From positions 3,908,501 to 3,972,500 of the forward strand of contig NC_134084.1 in assembly GCF_000715075.1 (NCBI RefSeq): 64,000 nt of DNA, read 5' to 3'. Origin of the DNA: Nicotiana tabacum (Eukaryota > Streptophyta > Magnoliopsida > Solanales > Solanaceae). The notes below the pieces were generated by a model. It was given only the letters and a program-made list of their open reading frames with translations. It made no database searches and had not been told where the DNA came from. Position 1 is the first letter of the stretch. Each line of letters opens with the position of its first letter. This document shows positions 44,738 to 57,666 of the stretch, piece after piece. The position numbers were made by a program, and so were the translations under genes.

Positions 44738-46271
44738 TTGTTATTGTTTACTCATCAGAAAGCTTTCGTTTTTCTCTCCAATGTCGGATTCAACGTCACA
44801 CGAGATGGTAACCAGAGGTATACCCACCAAAATTCTCAATTTGATGGGCCCTCTTTCTCGTTGCAAATAACTCAAACGGAGTCGAAATTTGCATGTGTAT
44901 CAGCAACTACAACTTCAGAGAGAAGAACTAAATTACACAATGACAAATCGAAAGAAGTCCAAGTTGAGAAATCTTCAAAAGAAACAAAAAGTCCAGTTGC
45001 GAAAAAGAGGAAAAAACCTATGCATGATTCTGCATGTGTCAAGGTTAAGGAAGTTGATGCAAAAAAAACCTCGAACACATGGCACGAAAAGGTAATTGTT
45101 ATTGTATCAATATGCATTCAAAGTTGTTGATGTGCTTTAGGGGTACATTGATATATTCATAATTATTCATGTGATTTTATATGTATGATGATGTATTCAT
45201 AAGTATTAAAACAATCTAAAACTCATTTGCACATTTACAATGTCATTAACTGAGTTATACTTACTTGAATATTATATGTTGTATTTAAATGTATTTAGAT
45301 GTATTCAAATTTACATTCACTGTATTTTCGTACTTTATTACAGTTTCCTTGCATGTTGTATGTAGATATTCATTGTTTTGTACTAAATAGTATTAATATA
45401 TATTTCAATATTTAACTGTATCTTGTTGTATTTATATGTTTTCATAACACTTAATGAGTTTATGTATTGATGATGAATATGAAACCTTTTTTAAATTCTT
45501 GTTTGTATGCAGGAAATTAAACTATTTGTGAAACACCCGCCAAGATTATCACCGCATATTTGTTCATATACAAACACAAACATAGTATCCGATCTCAAAG
45601 AAAAGCTTACTCCAGAACAGTATAAACTATTAAGTTCTACTTGTTTCGGAAGTGTCCTTGATATGGATCAGTGTGAGGTACAACATTAGCTCTTCAGGTG
45701 CTTCATGGTTTTGCAGTTAGAAGGAAGTACTGATGACGTATTTTCAATATACGTAAATGGTACAACAATTTCCTTCTCAATCAAGGAGTTTTCCCTCGTC
45801 ATTGGTCTCAAATATGTTGGCGATCCACGTGAATTTAAGTTCAACAGAGAGGTGCCCAACCGTATTGTTCAGACATACTTTGGTGGTTCAAAGCTGGTTA
45901 AAAAGGAAGCTTTGTTGTCATGCTTTGATGAAAAGAAATGGGGTGATGGCAATGATGGGGATGCCATCAAGATAGCATTGTTGTATCTCATACACACATG
46001 GATATTCTCATCAGAGAAGAAAACCACAATCATCCCACAACTACATTTTGACTTGGTCGAGAGTAGGAGATACTCTAATTATCCATGGGGTACTTTTGCA
46101 TTCAGCAGCCTTATTAAATCTATTAGTAAGAAAATGGATTATCACAAGAAGTACTATAGGATTGCTGGTATGCCTCTCGCCATGCAAGTTTGGTTTTATG
46201 AGTGTTGTTCAAAGGTTGACCCCAAAATTGCAAAGCGCCTTGGTAATCGGGTACCCAGATTGCTCAATTAG
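44738..46271 (+). pseudogene. DUF1985 protein of a Mutator-like element, broken
   Basis: Two exons: ?-45091 and 45513-46271 with a GT-AG intron in phase 0. The first encodes a Lys/Ser-rich region with a nuclear-signal-like KSPVAKKRKKP. The second encodes a DUF1985 domain: TCFGSVLDMDQCEVQH, VNGTTISFSIKEFSLVIGLK, GDAIKIALLYLIHTWIFS, YPWGTFAFSSLIKSI, YRIAGMPLAMQVWFYECC and RVPRLLN. In plants this domain occurs with Ulp1-like proteases in Mutator-like elements. Two in-frame TAG codons break it, at 45687-45689 (expected Gln) and 46269-46271 (expected Trp), and the Gypsy insertion at 46298 removes the rest. The start is uncertain: an upstream exon at 44617 (MVLFLIQVLG) is possible. No terminal inverted repeats were found in the window. 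Confidence 0.75.
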
Positions 46272-46297
46272 AGAACCATTGTCAATCAATCGACTTA

Positions 46298-46342
46298 TGT
46301 GAAATACCCTATTTTTTTTATAAGGGTGTATTGGTCATTAGC

Positions 46343-46400
<58 letters not shown>

Positions 46401-48311
46401 GAAACTAACTAAAAAATAAAACAAAACAAATCAAAAGGGGGAGGGGACAAGGAATTTAAGACAAAGGGTCGAAGCCCATAATAAACATCTGCCCTAAAAT
46501 ATTAAAAAGAGTTAGGGGATTAAGCAGAAGCTTCAGGAAACGAGAAAAATACAAAAGCAGGGAAGGAAAGAAAGAGAAAAGAAGAAAAGAGAGGAGGAAG
46601 AAGAAAGCTTTGGACAAAGGCTTTAAGAAGAACTGGGGGTTGAAATTGAATCCTTCGGCTCAAGAGGTTAACCTTCTTCTTATCAGTTGAATTATTTTAC
46701 TATATCTACGCGATTTCATGTAGTACAAAAGAATTTCATATCAATTATTTATAAATAAATAAATAATTACTATGGACAGTAAGGCTATAAAGGTTTGGTT
46801 TAGGTACTGATATGTCTAATCTTTGAGAAATAAAGTATACTAAATAATTTGAAATTGATAGAATTATGGACTAGTTCTATGATTAAATATAAATCCATAA
46901 ATTAAGACTCAAACATGAACCCTGATGATTGAGTTTTCTAAAATAGCTATGAATTAGCCTAAATAAGGAAATTAACATGAGATCGATATTATGTAATTAT
47001 AGATTGATTGGAGAAATTTGTACGCATTGCTCGAGGCGAAGCATTTGGTATTTCGACACGAGTACTGTGAGTCATAATCTTACCGCAATTTGTGTTTTCA
47101 TAACTTGCATGATTTACACATAATTTTTAATATGAATATGTTACCGATTATTTTAAGTTGCACGTAGGACAAGTCTTTTACTTGATATGATACCGAAATA
47201 GTTATTTGAGAAGATTACCGTTGTTTTAAATATTTTCGTTGTCAGTAGATCTGTTTTACCGTTACTTGAATTTACTGTTATCGAAAAGAAATTATATGAT
47301 TTGGTAAGAACCGAAATGCCCTATATTGTTTTAAAATATTTTCTATGAGTATATACGGATTACAGAGATAAGTATAAATGGGAGTAGACATTGAAGGATC
47401 CCGTAGCTAACGGCGGGTTCGTTAGATTTGGTGCACCTTGTAATTACAGATTACCGTTATAGCCCTCGCTAGTGGGAAGGTGGAACTAGCATACCATTAC
47501 CGATTTTCCTCGAGTATGGACTACTGTTATATTTGACTTCTTGCGAAGAAGTTCACAGTTATACCAATTACATGATCCATTCATTGAAACCTCCCAAATG
47601 TGAATATTGATATAAGACAGTGGTTCCCGAGCTTATTACCGAACTGTTAATTGTGTTATACTACAAGAAAAGCATGACGAGACTGAAAATTATTTATTGT
47701 TTCTGAAAGGGCATTTTTATGTTATTTTTTGTTTAATATACTAGTATGTTTTCTGACTCGTCCCCAATAAAAACGGTTGTGGTTAAGTGTTATTACTCAC
47801 TGAGCTAGCGACTCATTCCCCGCTAATTGTTTTTCACAGATACAGCAGTTGACGCAGGCGAGGATTTCGTTAATTAGAGCGCACATGTTGATATTTCCCG
47901 GTGAGCCTCGCACTTGTTCGCGTGGGCAGAGATTTTATTTATTGTTATGGACTTTTCATTGAACTCTTAGAGTCGCTCCATAGTCATTATTTTAGTGTCG
48001 TAAGTGTTCTTTTGTTATTATAGTCTTATATTGAGTATCGTTCTCATTTATCAAAGTTGGAGATAAATTTGTATTTGTAGTAGTTAGTTGGTGGTTTAGT
48101 TATGGTGGAGACTTGTATTGGTTAATTGACAAATTATCAATTGTTTGGTATGATATTAGGATATTTGGTTGTTGATTTGAGACAGGAAAATATTTGGGAT
48201 GGTCCAAAAACAGGGAAAATTTTGTCCGATTTTCTGTAAAATTACCGATGAGGCTTACTTGGGAGCACTTGCTCCTAAGCGCCAGTCACAATCCTAAATT
48301 GGTTCGTGACA
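46298..48311 (+). repeat. Gypsy 5' LTR (about 2.0 kb)
   Basis: Begins TGTGAAATACCC and ends TTCGTGACA, followed 4 bases later by the primer site TGGTATCAGAGC (48316-48327). The part 46481-47360 is repeated in the 3' LTR at 57812-58172 and 63481-64000. An (AAT)n run lies 45 bases inside. Confidence 0.88.
46343..46400. repeat. (AAT)n microsatellite in the 5' LTR
   Basis: About 58 bases of AAT repeats. The 3' LTR has a similar run at the same relative place (57666-57720). Confidence 0.97.
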
Positions 48312-48695
48312 AAGTTGGTATCAGAGCTTAGAATTTGAGTCCCGAGACATGGAGCAATGTTTAGTAGAGTCTTGTTCATGGGTATGTAGGTGACCATACT
48401 TATGATCTTGAGGCTACTGAACATCTAGGAATGTTTTCCCTTCTTTTATTCTTTGATCGTGTGTTGAGATAACTTGAGATTGACCTTGGAATATTTCTTT
48501 CGCAGATGGCTAGGACACGCACACCCTCATCTGATGGACGTGGTGCTGGACGTGGTGCTACCAGGGGTGGCGGTCAAGTTGGGGTTCATCAAACTAGAAG
48601 ACAGACTGCTCCTCAACCTCAAGTTGGGAACATGGGTCAAACCCAAGCTGTTATGCCAGATCAAGTGCAAGAGTAGGGAGTTCAGAATGCTCCAC

Positions 48696-50221
48696 TGATC
48701 GCAGCCTACTCCGCACTACTAATTATGTAGCGAGAGAGGGTCGGAGCAGCTTTTACCCGATTTTGGGTCAGGATCAATTTTCACAGAGAGCTAGAATTGG
48801 AGTGGTGTATCTATTTAGCTTAGGATTGCGTAGAGTTCCAAATTACACTTCTTATCATTTTTGGGTTTTTCTTTATAATTCTACTTTTAACAAACTACAA
48901 ATTGTAAATTAAGCTAAGAGTTAAATGCTACGAGTTGTTCAAATAGTTTAAAGGGCACTAGGGTAGTGACATCCGCCTAGGTGGTCAATTGACGGGTACT
49001 TGAGTCTAAGGCACAATTGACATGATTGAGGAGTATGATATAACCGTTACACTACTTTACCCACTCTACACCTCTTGGTGGTTCAAGTGATTTTGCCCAA
49101 TTGACTTTCTCAAGACCAACTGGGTATGCAAATTTGCACAAGCAACTAGGGTTTAAGTCGGGTATTACTCTCTCGAGGTTTAACCCTTTAATTGGGGCTA
49201 TCAATCTCTTGATTACGCCTCAATTCCTTGTTGGATCAATTTCGGAGACTTAGGCTCCATTTCTCAAGAAGAGCCCTAGTCAACTAAACACAAACTAGTG
49301 TTTGCAACCACTAATTCAGTAATTAACCATGAAATTGACCCAAATATCAAACACTCATAATCAGTTTAGCCCTAAAATACAAGACCCATCAATTACCCAT
49401 ACTAGGGTTGAGCCACAACCCTAGCTATGGGGTCTAGCTACTCATATTCAAAGAAGAAAAATAAGAAATAGATGAAGATAAACAAATATTAATTAATTGC
49501 TAAGCTAAATACAAAGATTCAATGATGAAATGTAGTTAAAGTTGCCAAAAATGACTAAGAAAAGTCAACCCACGAGCGCGCAACTATGCTATTACAATAT
49601 CTGATGACCTAAAAATGGAAAAGGGATCTATTTATACTAAGCTGAAAAATCTAGACAAAAATGCCCCTGTGGGGTTAGTGCGGACCGCACAAAATGGACT
49701 GCGGCCGCATTAGGACTCTTGGATCCAAAATCCAGTTCTCTGAACTCAGGCTCCGCGAACCGCACAGAATGGACTGCGGACGCGGTGACTTCTAGTGCGG
49801 TCCGCACAAAATGGATTGCGGACCGCATTGGCTTGAAAGCTCCAAACTGCAACTTCTCTGAATCTTGGCTCTGCGGACCGCACAGAATGCTAGTGCGGCC
49901 GCATGGATTCCAGTGCGGCCGCATGGATTCCAGTGCGGTCGCATTACCTTTTAGCCTAAATACCTGCTCTTTGAACCTCCCAGTGCAGACCACACAAAGT
50001 GGTGTGCGGACGCACTGAACCTATTTTGCCTGAGCTTGTCTTGTCTTTGGTACTTGTGCAAGTTTCACTCCTTTTGAGCCGATCTTTGATATCTTGTCAC
50101 TTTGTTGATCAAACCTGCTATCAAGCACAACTTATGAGTCTTTTGGGACTATTTTGTATGAGTTTCTAATCAAAGCATGAGCAAGAAGGAGTATAAAATG
50201 CGTCAAAATCCCTAGTTATCA
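48696..50221 (-). mobile_element. Solo LTR of an unidentified element, 1.5 kb
   Basis: The insertion runs TGATCGCAGCC ... TAGTTATCA and is flanked by a perfect TCCAC repeat (48691-48695 and 50222-50226). Removing it rejoins gag as QNAPPPVPT. TG...CA ends, a 5-bp duplication and no coding sequence fit a solo LTR. The orientation is guessed from sequence type. A GC-rich repeat cluster lies inside (49679-50015). Confidence 0.82.
49679..50015. repeat. Cluster of 'tgcggNcgca' palindromes
   Basis: At least ten copies of motifs such as 'gtgcggaccgcacaaaatgg', 'gtgcggccgcatggattcc' and 'tgcggacgc' are spaced about 20-40 bases apart. One 20-base unit ('gtgcggccgcatggattcca') is repeated directly at 49894-49935. 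GC-rich and CpG-rich against an AT-rich background. Confidence 0.85.
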
Positions 50222-51584
50222 TCCACCACCAGTGCCAACTGTTGTACCTACTATTGCCTTACTTGCAGATGCAGTGACAAGGTTATTGAATATGTTAGAG
50301 GCATTGATGCCTACTCAGGGAGGAAGTTCAGCTCCTCGGGCTACTTTACAGACACAAGCACCTGCACAGACTCGGACTTTCGGGAATAAGGAAGTATCCC
50401 TACAAGAGTTTCTGAAATTGAAATCACTAAAATTCACAGGTTCCGATAATTTAGCAGATCCTCAAAGTTTCTTGGTTGGGACACTTAAGGCACTACGTGC
50501 TCTTGGATGATCTAGTGAGAGAACCGTGGAGCTCGCAGCATACAAACTAGAGGATATGGCCAACACATGGTATGAAACGGTATTGGTAGGAAGGCCAGCA
50601 TGAGCACCACCACTGACATGGGACGAGTTCACTAAGTTGTTCAAGAATCATTTTCTTCCAGACAGTCTGATGCAACAATATGCTAGAGACTTTGAGAGAT
50701 TGGTTCAGACTCCAAATATGGATGTGTCAACATATAACACTAAGTTCTGTAAGCTGGATATATATGCTCCTCATTTAGTGCCTACCGAAGAAGCTCGAGT
50801 TCAGAGGTTTGTTGATGGATTGGTTGGTCGTCTATACACTGTAGTAGCCCCACATATGAAGACTTTATCCTACTCTAATGTAGTCAACCTTGCTAGAAAT
50901 ATTGAAAACAAGGGACGTGAGGAGCGTGCAGCTAGTGATTTACGTAAGAAGGCCAAGACATGAGGCATTTTCAATGGTGGTATTAGTGAAAATAGAAGAG
51001 CAGGAAATCAGGGACAACAACAACAACAACAGGGTTCTCAGACAGGGACACACATGTCTTCACAGTCCACATACAGACCACATTACAGACAAGGTAATAG
51101 GGGACCATCATCTTTTGGACATCATAATTCTGGGCAGATATATGCCACTACTCCAGTCTGCCAAACTTTTGGTAGATTACATTTGGGCCAATGTCGTGTT
51201 CTAACTAGAGAGTGCTTTCGGTGTGGTCAGTTGGGACATCACTTGAGGGATTGCCCTCAGCCTCTGAGAAATTTCAACCAGGCTTCTATTCAGTCAGCTG
51301 CACCGACTCAGACTACTCGTAATACTTCAGGTGCTATAGGTACAGGAAATAGAGGTCGAGGTGTTGGAGAACGTGCTACCGTGAATCAAGGACAAGGCAA
51401 TGCTGGTAGAGGTCAATCGAGAATTTTTGCATTTACTAGACAGGATGCTCAGGCCTCGAATGCAGTGGTTACAGGTATTCTTTCTGTCTGTTCATTTGAT
51501 GCACTTGCGTTGATTGATCGGGGATCTACTCACTCCTATGTGTCCTCGTACTTTGCTTTGAGATTTAGTAGATAGCCTGAGCTA

Positions 51585-54567
51585 TTGAATGATCCTTTTC
51601 TAGTTGCTACTCATGTTGGAGAGTCTCTATTAGCTGAATACGTGTATCGTGCTTGTCAGATTCGGGTTGAGGGTAGAGATACTCTAGCTGACCTTATTGT
51701 ACTTGATATGATTGACTTTGACATGTTGATGGGAATGGATTGGTTATCTTCTTGCTATGCTATAGTCGATTGTCATGCAAAGATAGTTAAGTTTGAGATA
51801 TTAAATGAACCCAGTTTTATTCTAATAAGGAGTCAGGTCCTAGAGACTTGCAAAATTGTATCTTTTATGAAGGCTCAATGACTTCTGAAGAAAGGTCCCA
51901 GAGACTTGTATCTTTTCTGATGTATTTCCTGAGCATTTACCAGGATTGCCTCCAGTACGAGAAATAGACTTTGGTATTGATTTGCTACCTGACACACAGC
52001 CCATATCGATACCCCCATATCGAATGACACCAGCAGAGTTGAGGGAGCTAAAGCAATAATTACAAGATTTGTTAGATAAGGGTTTTATTAAACCTAGTGT
52101 ATCACCATGGGGTGCACCAGTACTGTTCGTAAAAAAGAAAGACGGATCCCTAAGAATGTGCATTGACTACAGGCAGTTGAACAAGATAGCAATACGTAAT
52201 AAATATCCCTTGCCTCGTATAGATGACATGTTTGATCAGTTACAAGGAGCTGCCCACTTTTCAAGATTGACCTCCATTCTGGTTATCATCAACTTAGAGT
52301 CAAAGATGAAGATATTTCTAAGACTGCTTTCAGAACTCGATACGGGCACTGTGAGTTTCTTGTGATGCCTTTCGGACTAACAAATGCTCCAGCTACATTC
52401 ATAGATTTGATGAATAGGGTGTTCAAGCCGTTTCTGGATAGATTTGTAATAGTATTGATGACATATTGATATATTCTCTTAGCCAAAGAGAATACGAGAA
52501 TCATCTCAGGACTGTGTTGCATACATTACGAGAACATCGACTTTATGCTAAGTTATCGAAGTGTGAATTCTGGCTAGACTCGGTAGCATTTTTGGGGTAT
52601 GTTGTATCCAAAGATGGAATTATGGTAGATCCTAAGAAAACCGAAGTTATGCAGAAATGACCTGGACCTACTTCTCCTACAGAGATTCTCAGTTTTTTAG
52701 GCTTAGCAGGCTATTACAGGCATTTTGTGCAGGATTTCTCTAGAATAGCAGCGCCGATGACCAAGCTAACACAGAAAAATGCAAAGTTTCAGTGGACGGA
52801 GGAATGTGAGCAGAGCTTTCATAAGCTCAAAGCGTGTCTGACAACTGCACCAATATTAGCCTTATCATCAGGTTTTGGAGGATTTTCAGTATTCTGTGAC
52901 GCCTCGAGGGTAGGATCAGTATGTGTTCTCATGCAAAATGGTCATGTTATTGTTTATTCTTTGAGACAATTGAAAAGGCACGAGCAAAACTATCCTACAC
53001 ATGATTTGGAGATGACTGTAGTGGTATTTGCTCTAAAAATTCGGAGACATTATCTATACGGTGAAACTTGTGAGATTTATAATGACCATAAAAGTTTGAA
53101 GTATATCTTTCAGTAGAGAGATCTAAATCTTCGGCAACATCATTGGATGGAACTACTCAAAAACTATGATTGTTCTATTTTGTATCATCCTGGAAAAGCC
53201 AATGTGGTGGCTGATGCATTGAGTAGAAAATCTATGGGGAGTTTGGCAGATATAGCCCCTGCAAAGAGACTTTTGGCATAAGATATTCAGAGACTAGAAG
53301 ATACATGTATCGGATTTAGTGTCGGAAATTCAGAGGCATTGTTGTCTTGTGCTCAAGCTAAGTCTTCATTAGTTGGGCGCATTAAGGCCACCCAATATGA
53401 GGATGAATGATTATGCAAATATAGAGATGAGGCCTTAGTTGGTAAAAGAAAGGATATGATTGTTGAAAGTGATGGTGTTCTTCAAATGGGTGACAGGCTA
53501 TGTGTAGCAGACGCAGATGGGTTGAGACATGCTATTCTTAAAGAAGCTCACAATACTAAATACAATATACATCCTAGATCCACAAAAATGTACCATGACC
53601 TGAAGAAATTTTATTGGTGGGAAGGTATGAAGACAAATGTTGCTAACTTTGTTTATAGTTGTTTGACTTGTCAGCAGGTCAAGGCTGAGCATCAGCGACC
53701 CACAGGACTACTACAACAAATTGAGATTCCAGAGTGGAAATGGGAAAGAATTACTATGGATTTTGTCACCGGGATACCACGAGCCCTTAGAGGTTATGAC
53801 TTGGTATAGGTGATTGTAGATCGACTGATGAAATCAGCACACATTTTGCCGGTAAAGACTACATATGGTGGAGTCAGGTATGCACAGATATTTATGAACG
53901 AAATTGTCCGACTTCATGGAGTTCCAGTATCCATCATCTTTGATAGAGGATCACAGTTCACTTCACGCTTTTGGAAATCTTTTCAAGAAGCATTGGGTAC
54001 ACGAGTAGATCTTGTTACTGCATTTCTTCCACAGACAGACGGGCAGTCTGAACGTACTATTCAGATCTTGGCGGATATGTTGAGAGCTTGCATTCTTGAG
54101 TTTGGAGGTAAATGGGACACTTATCTACCTTTAGCTAAATTTGCTTACAACAATAGCTTCCAGTCCAGTATTCAAATGGCACCGTACGAAGCATTATATG
54201 GTAGAAGATATCGTTCTCCTATCGGATGGTTTGAAGCTGGTGAGACTAACTTTTTGGGACCCGACTTAGTACAAGAAGCTATGGACAAAGTCCAGTTGAT
54301 CAGACAGAGATTTCTTACAGCTCAAAGTAGACAAAATTCTTATGCTGATAAGAGAAGAAGAGATTTAGTGTTCACAATTGGAGATAAAGTGTTCTTACGA
54401 GTCTCTCCCATGAAAGGTGTGATGCGATTTGGGAATAGAGGCAAGTTGAGCCCCAGGTTTATAGGACCGTATGAGATACTAGACCGAGTGGGAGCTGTGG
54501 CTTATCATTTGGCATTTCCTCCTGAGTTGTCCTTTATTCATCCATTTTTTCATATCTCAATGTTAAG
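51585..54567 (+). pseudogene. Gypsy pol: protease end, reverse transcriptase, RNase H, integrase
   Basis: Protease C-terminal part to 51881. Reverse transcriptase at 52069-52660: [20 protein letters not shown], then a shift, [20 protein letters not shown], and a damaged YIDD region at 52440-52475 (deletion and stop). RNase H at 52727-53120 ([28 protein letters not shown]). Integrase zinc site HNTKYNIH ... CLTCQQVKAEHQRP near 53550-53700. Integrase core acidic residues in TMDFVTGIP, FDRGSQFTSRFW and DGQSERTIQI. Several interrupting stops are TAG, TAA or TGA where Gln or Trp is expected (near 53115, 53806, 52058 and 52658). The frame ends HPFFHISMLS at the next insertion. Confidence 0.9.
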
Positions 54568-54568
54568 T

Positions 54569-57398
54569 TGTAACGACCCGACCTGTCATTTTTAGCATTT
54601 TCATCATGTTTAGATATTTGAAGTCCTGAGTAGCGTTGTTTTGTGTATTATGACTTGCGAGAGTGGTCAATTTTTATTTTCAGATGATTCAAAATTTAAT
54701 TGAAAGAATAATTCATGTTTTGGAAGAGTAAGTTGAATAAATGGACCGGATGATAAAATATGTGTAAATGATCCTGAAATGGATTTTTGATGATTCCAAT
54801 AGCTCTGTATGGTGATTTTGGACTTAGGAGCGTGTCCGAAATTCTTGTTGGAAGTCTATAGTTAAATTAGGCTTGAAATGACGAAAATAGGAAATTTGAG
54901 TTTGGAAGTTTGACCGGGGAGTTGACTTTTTGATATCGGGGTCGAAATCCAGTTCTGAAATTTTTCATAGCTCAGTTATACATTTATGAGTTGTGTACAA
55001 AATTTGAGGTCAATCGGAGTTGATTTGATAGGTTCCGGCATCAAATGTAGAATTTGGAATTTGTTAGTTTTGAATAGGCTTGAATTGGGGTGTGATTCAT
55101 GTTTTAGTATTGTTCAATATAATTTGAGATATCGACTAAGTTTGTGTCATATTATGTGACTTGTTAGTATATTTGGTTGGGGTCCTATGGGCTCGGATGA
55201 GTTTTGGAAGAGTTTTTGGAAGAAATTGGATTTTTAAGCATAAACATGTAATGATCCAAAGGTCCATTTTTAGTTCTAGAGATCGAAATTTGATTTCGAG
55301 ACTTAAATTTTTATAATGAATTATAGGAGCGATCTGGAAAGTTTGGTCTAATTTCGTCAAGTCGCGATTGGGTTTTTAACGTGAAATATGAGTTAATTAT
55401 TTAACGAGCAAAATGGGTATCGCACTAAGCAAACGAACTCCAAATTGAGTTTCGATTAAAGGAATAGGTCCGTATTATTATTTGTGACTCATAGGAACAA
55501 GAATCGTCGAATTCCGAGTTCGTATGATGGAGTTAGAGCATTTTTAGTAAAATTAAAGACTGGTGGTGCAGCAGGATCTGGTGCGCACCTTTAGCGACCG
55601 GATTTGACACTTTTAGCGACGGGAATGGGGCCTTTAGCGACCAGAATCGTGTTTTTAATGTTGTTCTGGTTTTTTTTACCCGTTTTAACATTTTTGGGCG
55701 AAAGAACACGGCCTAGGGCGATTTTTGAGCAAGAAATCATGGAAAATCTTGAGGTAAGTCACTTGTGATCATTTCTACTCCATAATATTGAATTATCATC
55801 GAATAATCCGATTAGATTACATGTTTTTGAGGTGTAAATTGAGGATTTGGACCTAGGGATTTGAAAATAAGATTTGAAGATTTGGAGGCCGAGTTGTTAT
55901 CGGAATTTAGTAATTTTGGTATGGTTGGACTCGTGGTTGAATGAGATGTCGGATTTTGTGAGTTTCGTCGGATTCCGAGATGTGGACCCCACAGGCAATT
56001 TTTAGTTAAATTTCGGATTTTTTTGTGAAAAATTAATATTTTTACATGGAATTAATTTATATAAATTGTATTGACTGAATCACATTAATTGTGGATAGAT
56101 TCAAGGCGTTCAGATGCCGATTTACGAGGCAAGGGCATAGCAGAATAAAGAACTTCACGGTTTGAGATAAGTAACTCTTTTAAACTTAGTGCTGAGGGTA
56201 TAAACCCCGAATTATGTGTTATGTGATTGATGTTGAGGTGACGCGCGTGTGGGCGTGCACCCTGTGAATGATGACTCTCTTATTTCCAGGACACTGTGTA
56301 GTGGTCCTACTTTGTTGATATATGTGTATTCACCATGTGATAAGTAAATTGAGTTGTACATTATGCTAGATATCATGTCTAGGCTTTATGCCAATATTGT
56401 TGAGACCGATAGTGGTCGTTTCTTGCTGTCATCTCACTGATTTTATTGATATTTCGTACTCAGTCATATTCATGTATTCATATAATGTCTCAGTCTCAAT
56501 TGTTATTATTGATACATTATATTATTATTTTTGGGCTGATTTTCATGACATTGTGAGCCCGTGAGCGAGACTGGAGAGATTGATGATTGAGTGAGGCCGA
56601 GGCTAGATTGTGAGATATTGATACTATAGCACGTGAGTTGTCCGTGCAGCACGTGAGTTGTCCGTGTAGATACTGATATTGATACTATAGCATGTGAGTT
56701 GTCCGTGCAGCTTTTAGCGCTTGGGCTGTAGGAGCCCCTCCGGAGTCTGCACACCCCTAGTGAGTGCAGTCGACTATAAATAAATGAATCGGGTTGCACG
56801 CCGCAACGAGCCTTCGGGCTATATATATATATGGATCGGGTTGCACGCCGCAATGAGTATAGTACAGTGCTGAGTGATTGAGAGTGTTGAGTATTGGCAA
56901 GGTAAAAGATAATGCGAGGCAGTGAGATTGAGTACTCTGAGAGTGTGAGTAGATGAGTTCATTACTGAGAGGCATTGCATTTGGCATGTGTACTTGAGAT
57001 ATATGCATAGAGTTGCATTTCTTTATGCTGCCTGGTTTTGGTGACATTCATGATTTTACGTGTATCTTGACATGTAGGCATAGTGATGTACTTTCTTCAT
57101 GCCATTTGAAAAATGAAATCTCCTATTTTGAAAGAAAGTTTTATGGAAAAATCACAGTTTTCAGACTTACTCATATTTTGGTGATTTCAGTGAAAAGATT
57201 TTACTGTTATACTTAAAAAGAAAATGCTTATTTTTTTCTGAACTGTGAACGAGCTGAGCATTTTATTATTAATTTATTCTTTGTGTTGCTTATGAATATT
57301 GTTGTGAAGTATTACTGGATGTGGGTATGGACCCTAACCTTGGTACAAGCCCGTCACTGCTTTCAACCTGAGTTTAGATTTATTGCTTATTGAGTACA
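54569..57398 (+). mobile_element. LTR-type insertion in the Gypsy pol gene (about 2.8 kb)
   Basis: It begins TGTAACGACCCGACC, the start of a common nightshade chromovirus LTR, directly after HISMLS. Host coding resumes after 57403. There is no coding sequence. The right end is uncertain. TGAGTACA at 57391-57398 would give imperfect flanks TAAGT (54564-54568) and TGAGT (57399-57403). AAGTTG also occurs at both junctions. About 20 codons of host sequence between the two sides appear to be missing. I call it a solo LTR, possibly truncated. Confidence 0.7.
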
Positions 57399-57403
57399 TG
57401 AGT

Positions 57404-57596
57404 AAAGTTGTCTTACGAGGAGGAACCAATGGCAATTATTGATAGACAAGTAAGAAAACTATGGTCAAAAGAAATTATGTTCGTTAAAATTTTGTGGAGA
57501 AATCATACCATTGAAGAAGCTACTTGGGAATTAGAAAAAGATATGCAAGCGAAGTATCCCCATTTGTTTCAGTCTACAGGTACGAACTTGAGTTAA
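57404..57596 (+). pseudogene. Gypsy C-terminal chromodomain
   Basis: SYEEEPMAIIDRQVRKLWSK ... KILWRNHTIEEATWELEKDM ... YPHLFQ, then TAA. The W...EEATWE pattern is the chromodomain of chromovirus integrases. It is the end of the pol frame, cut off from the rest by the insertion at 54569. Confidence 0.85.
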
Positions 57597-57615
57597 ATTC
57601 GGGGACGAATTTCTT

Positions 57616-57630
57616 AAGGTGGGGAGGATT
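57616..57630 (+). other. Gypsy polypurine tract
   Basis: 'aaggtggggagga' directly before the 3' LTR start (TGATATCC at 57631), preceded by 'ttcggggacgaatttctt', the usual lead-in of this family. Confidence 0.85.
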
Positions 57631-57666
57631 TGATATCCTTAAACTAACGACAAAAAGAATTAGTAA

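Larger units (their letters stand above)
48505..51580 (+). pseudogene. Gypsy gag, split by a solo LTR
   Basis: Starts MARTRTPSSDGRGAGRG at 48505, meets a TAG at 48674-48676, and is cut at 48695 by the insertion. It resumes at 50227 with PPVPTVVPTIALLADAVTRL, then the capsid core (FTGSDNLADPQSFL, WDEFTKLFKNHFLPDSL, ARDFERLVQT, EARVQRFVDGL). A Gln-rich stretch follows and then the zinc knuckle CFRCGQLGHHLRDC (about 51212-51253). Stops near 50508, 50601 and 50961 interrupt it. The protease site follows in the same frame: SFDALALIDRGSTHSYVSSY. Confidence 0.88.

Noticed and set aside
44779..44870. Alternative DUF1985 start MSDSTSHEMVTRGIPTKI
   Set aside because: The frame ends at a stop after about 30 codons, while the other frame stays open to the splice donor at 45092.
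49679..50015. CRISPR-like array of short regular repeats
   Set aside because: The window is plant nuclear DNA, the repeats are imperfect palindromes with similar spacers, and they lie in a solo LTR.
46298..57596. Integrated pararetrovirus (Caulimoviridae)
   Set aside because: The reverse transcriptase is flanked by LTRs, an integrase and a chromodomain, so it is a Gypsy element. No movement or coat protein motifs were seen.
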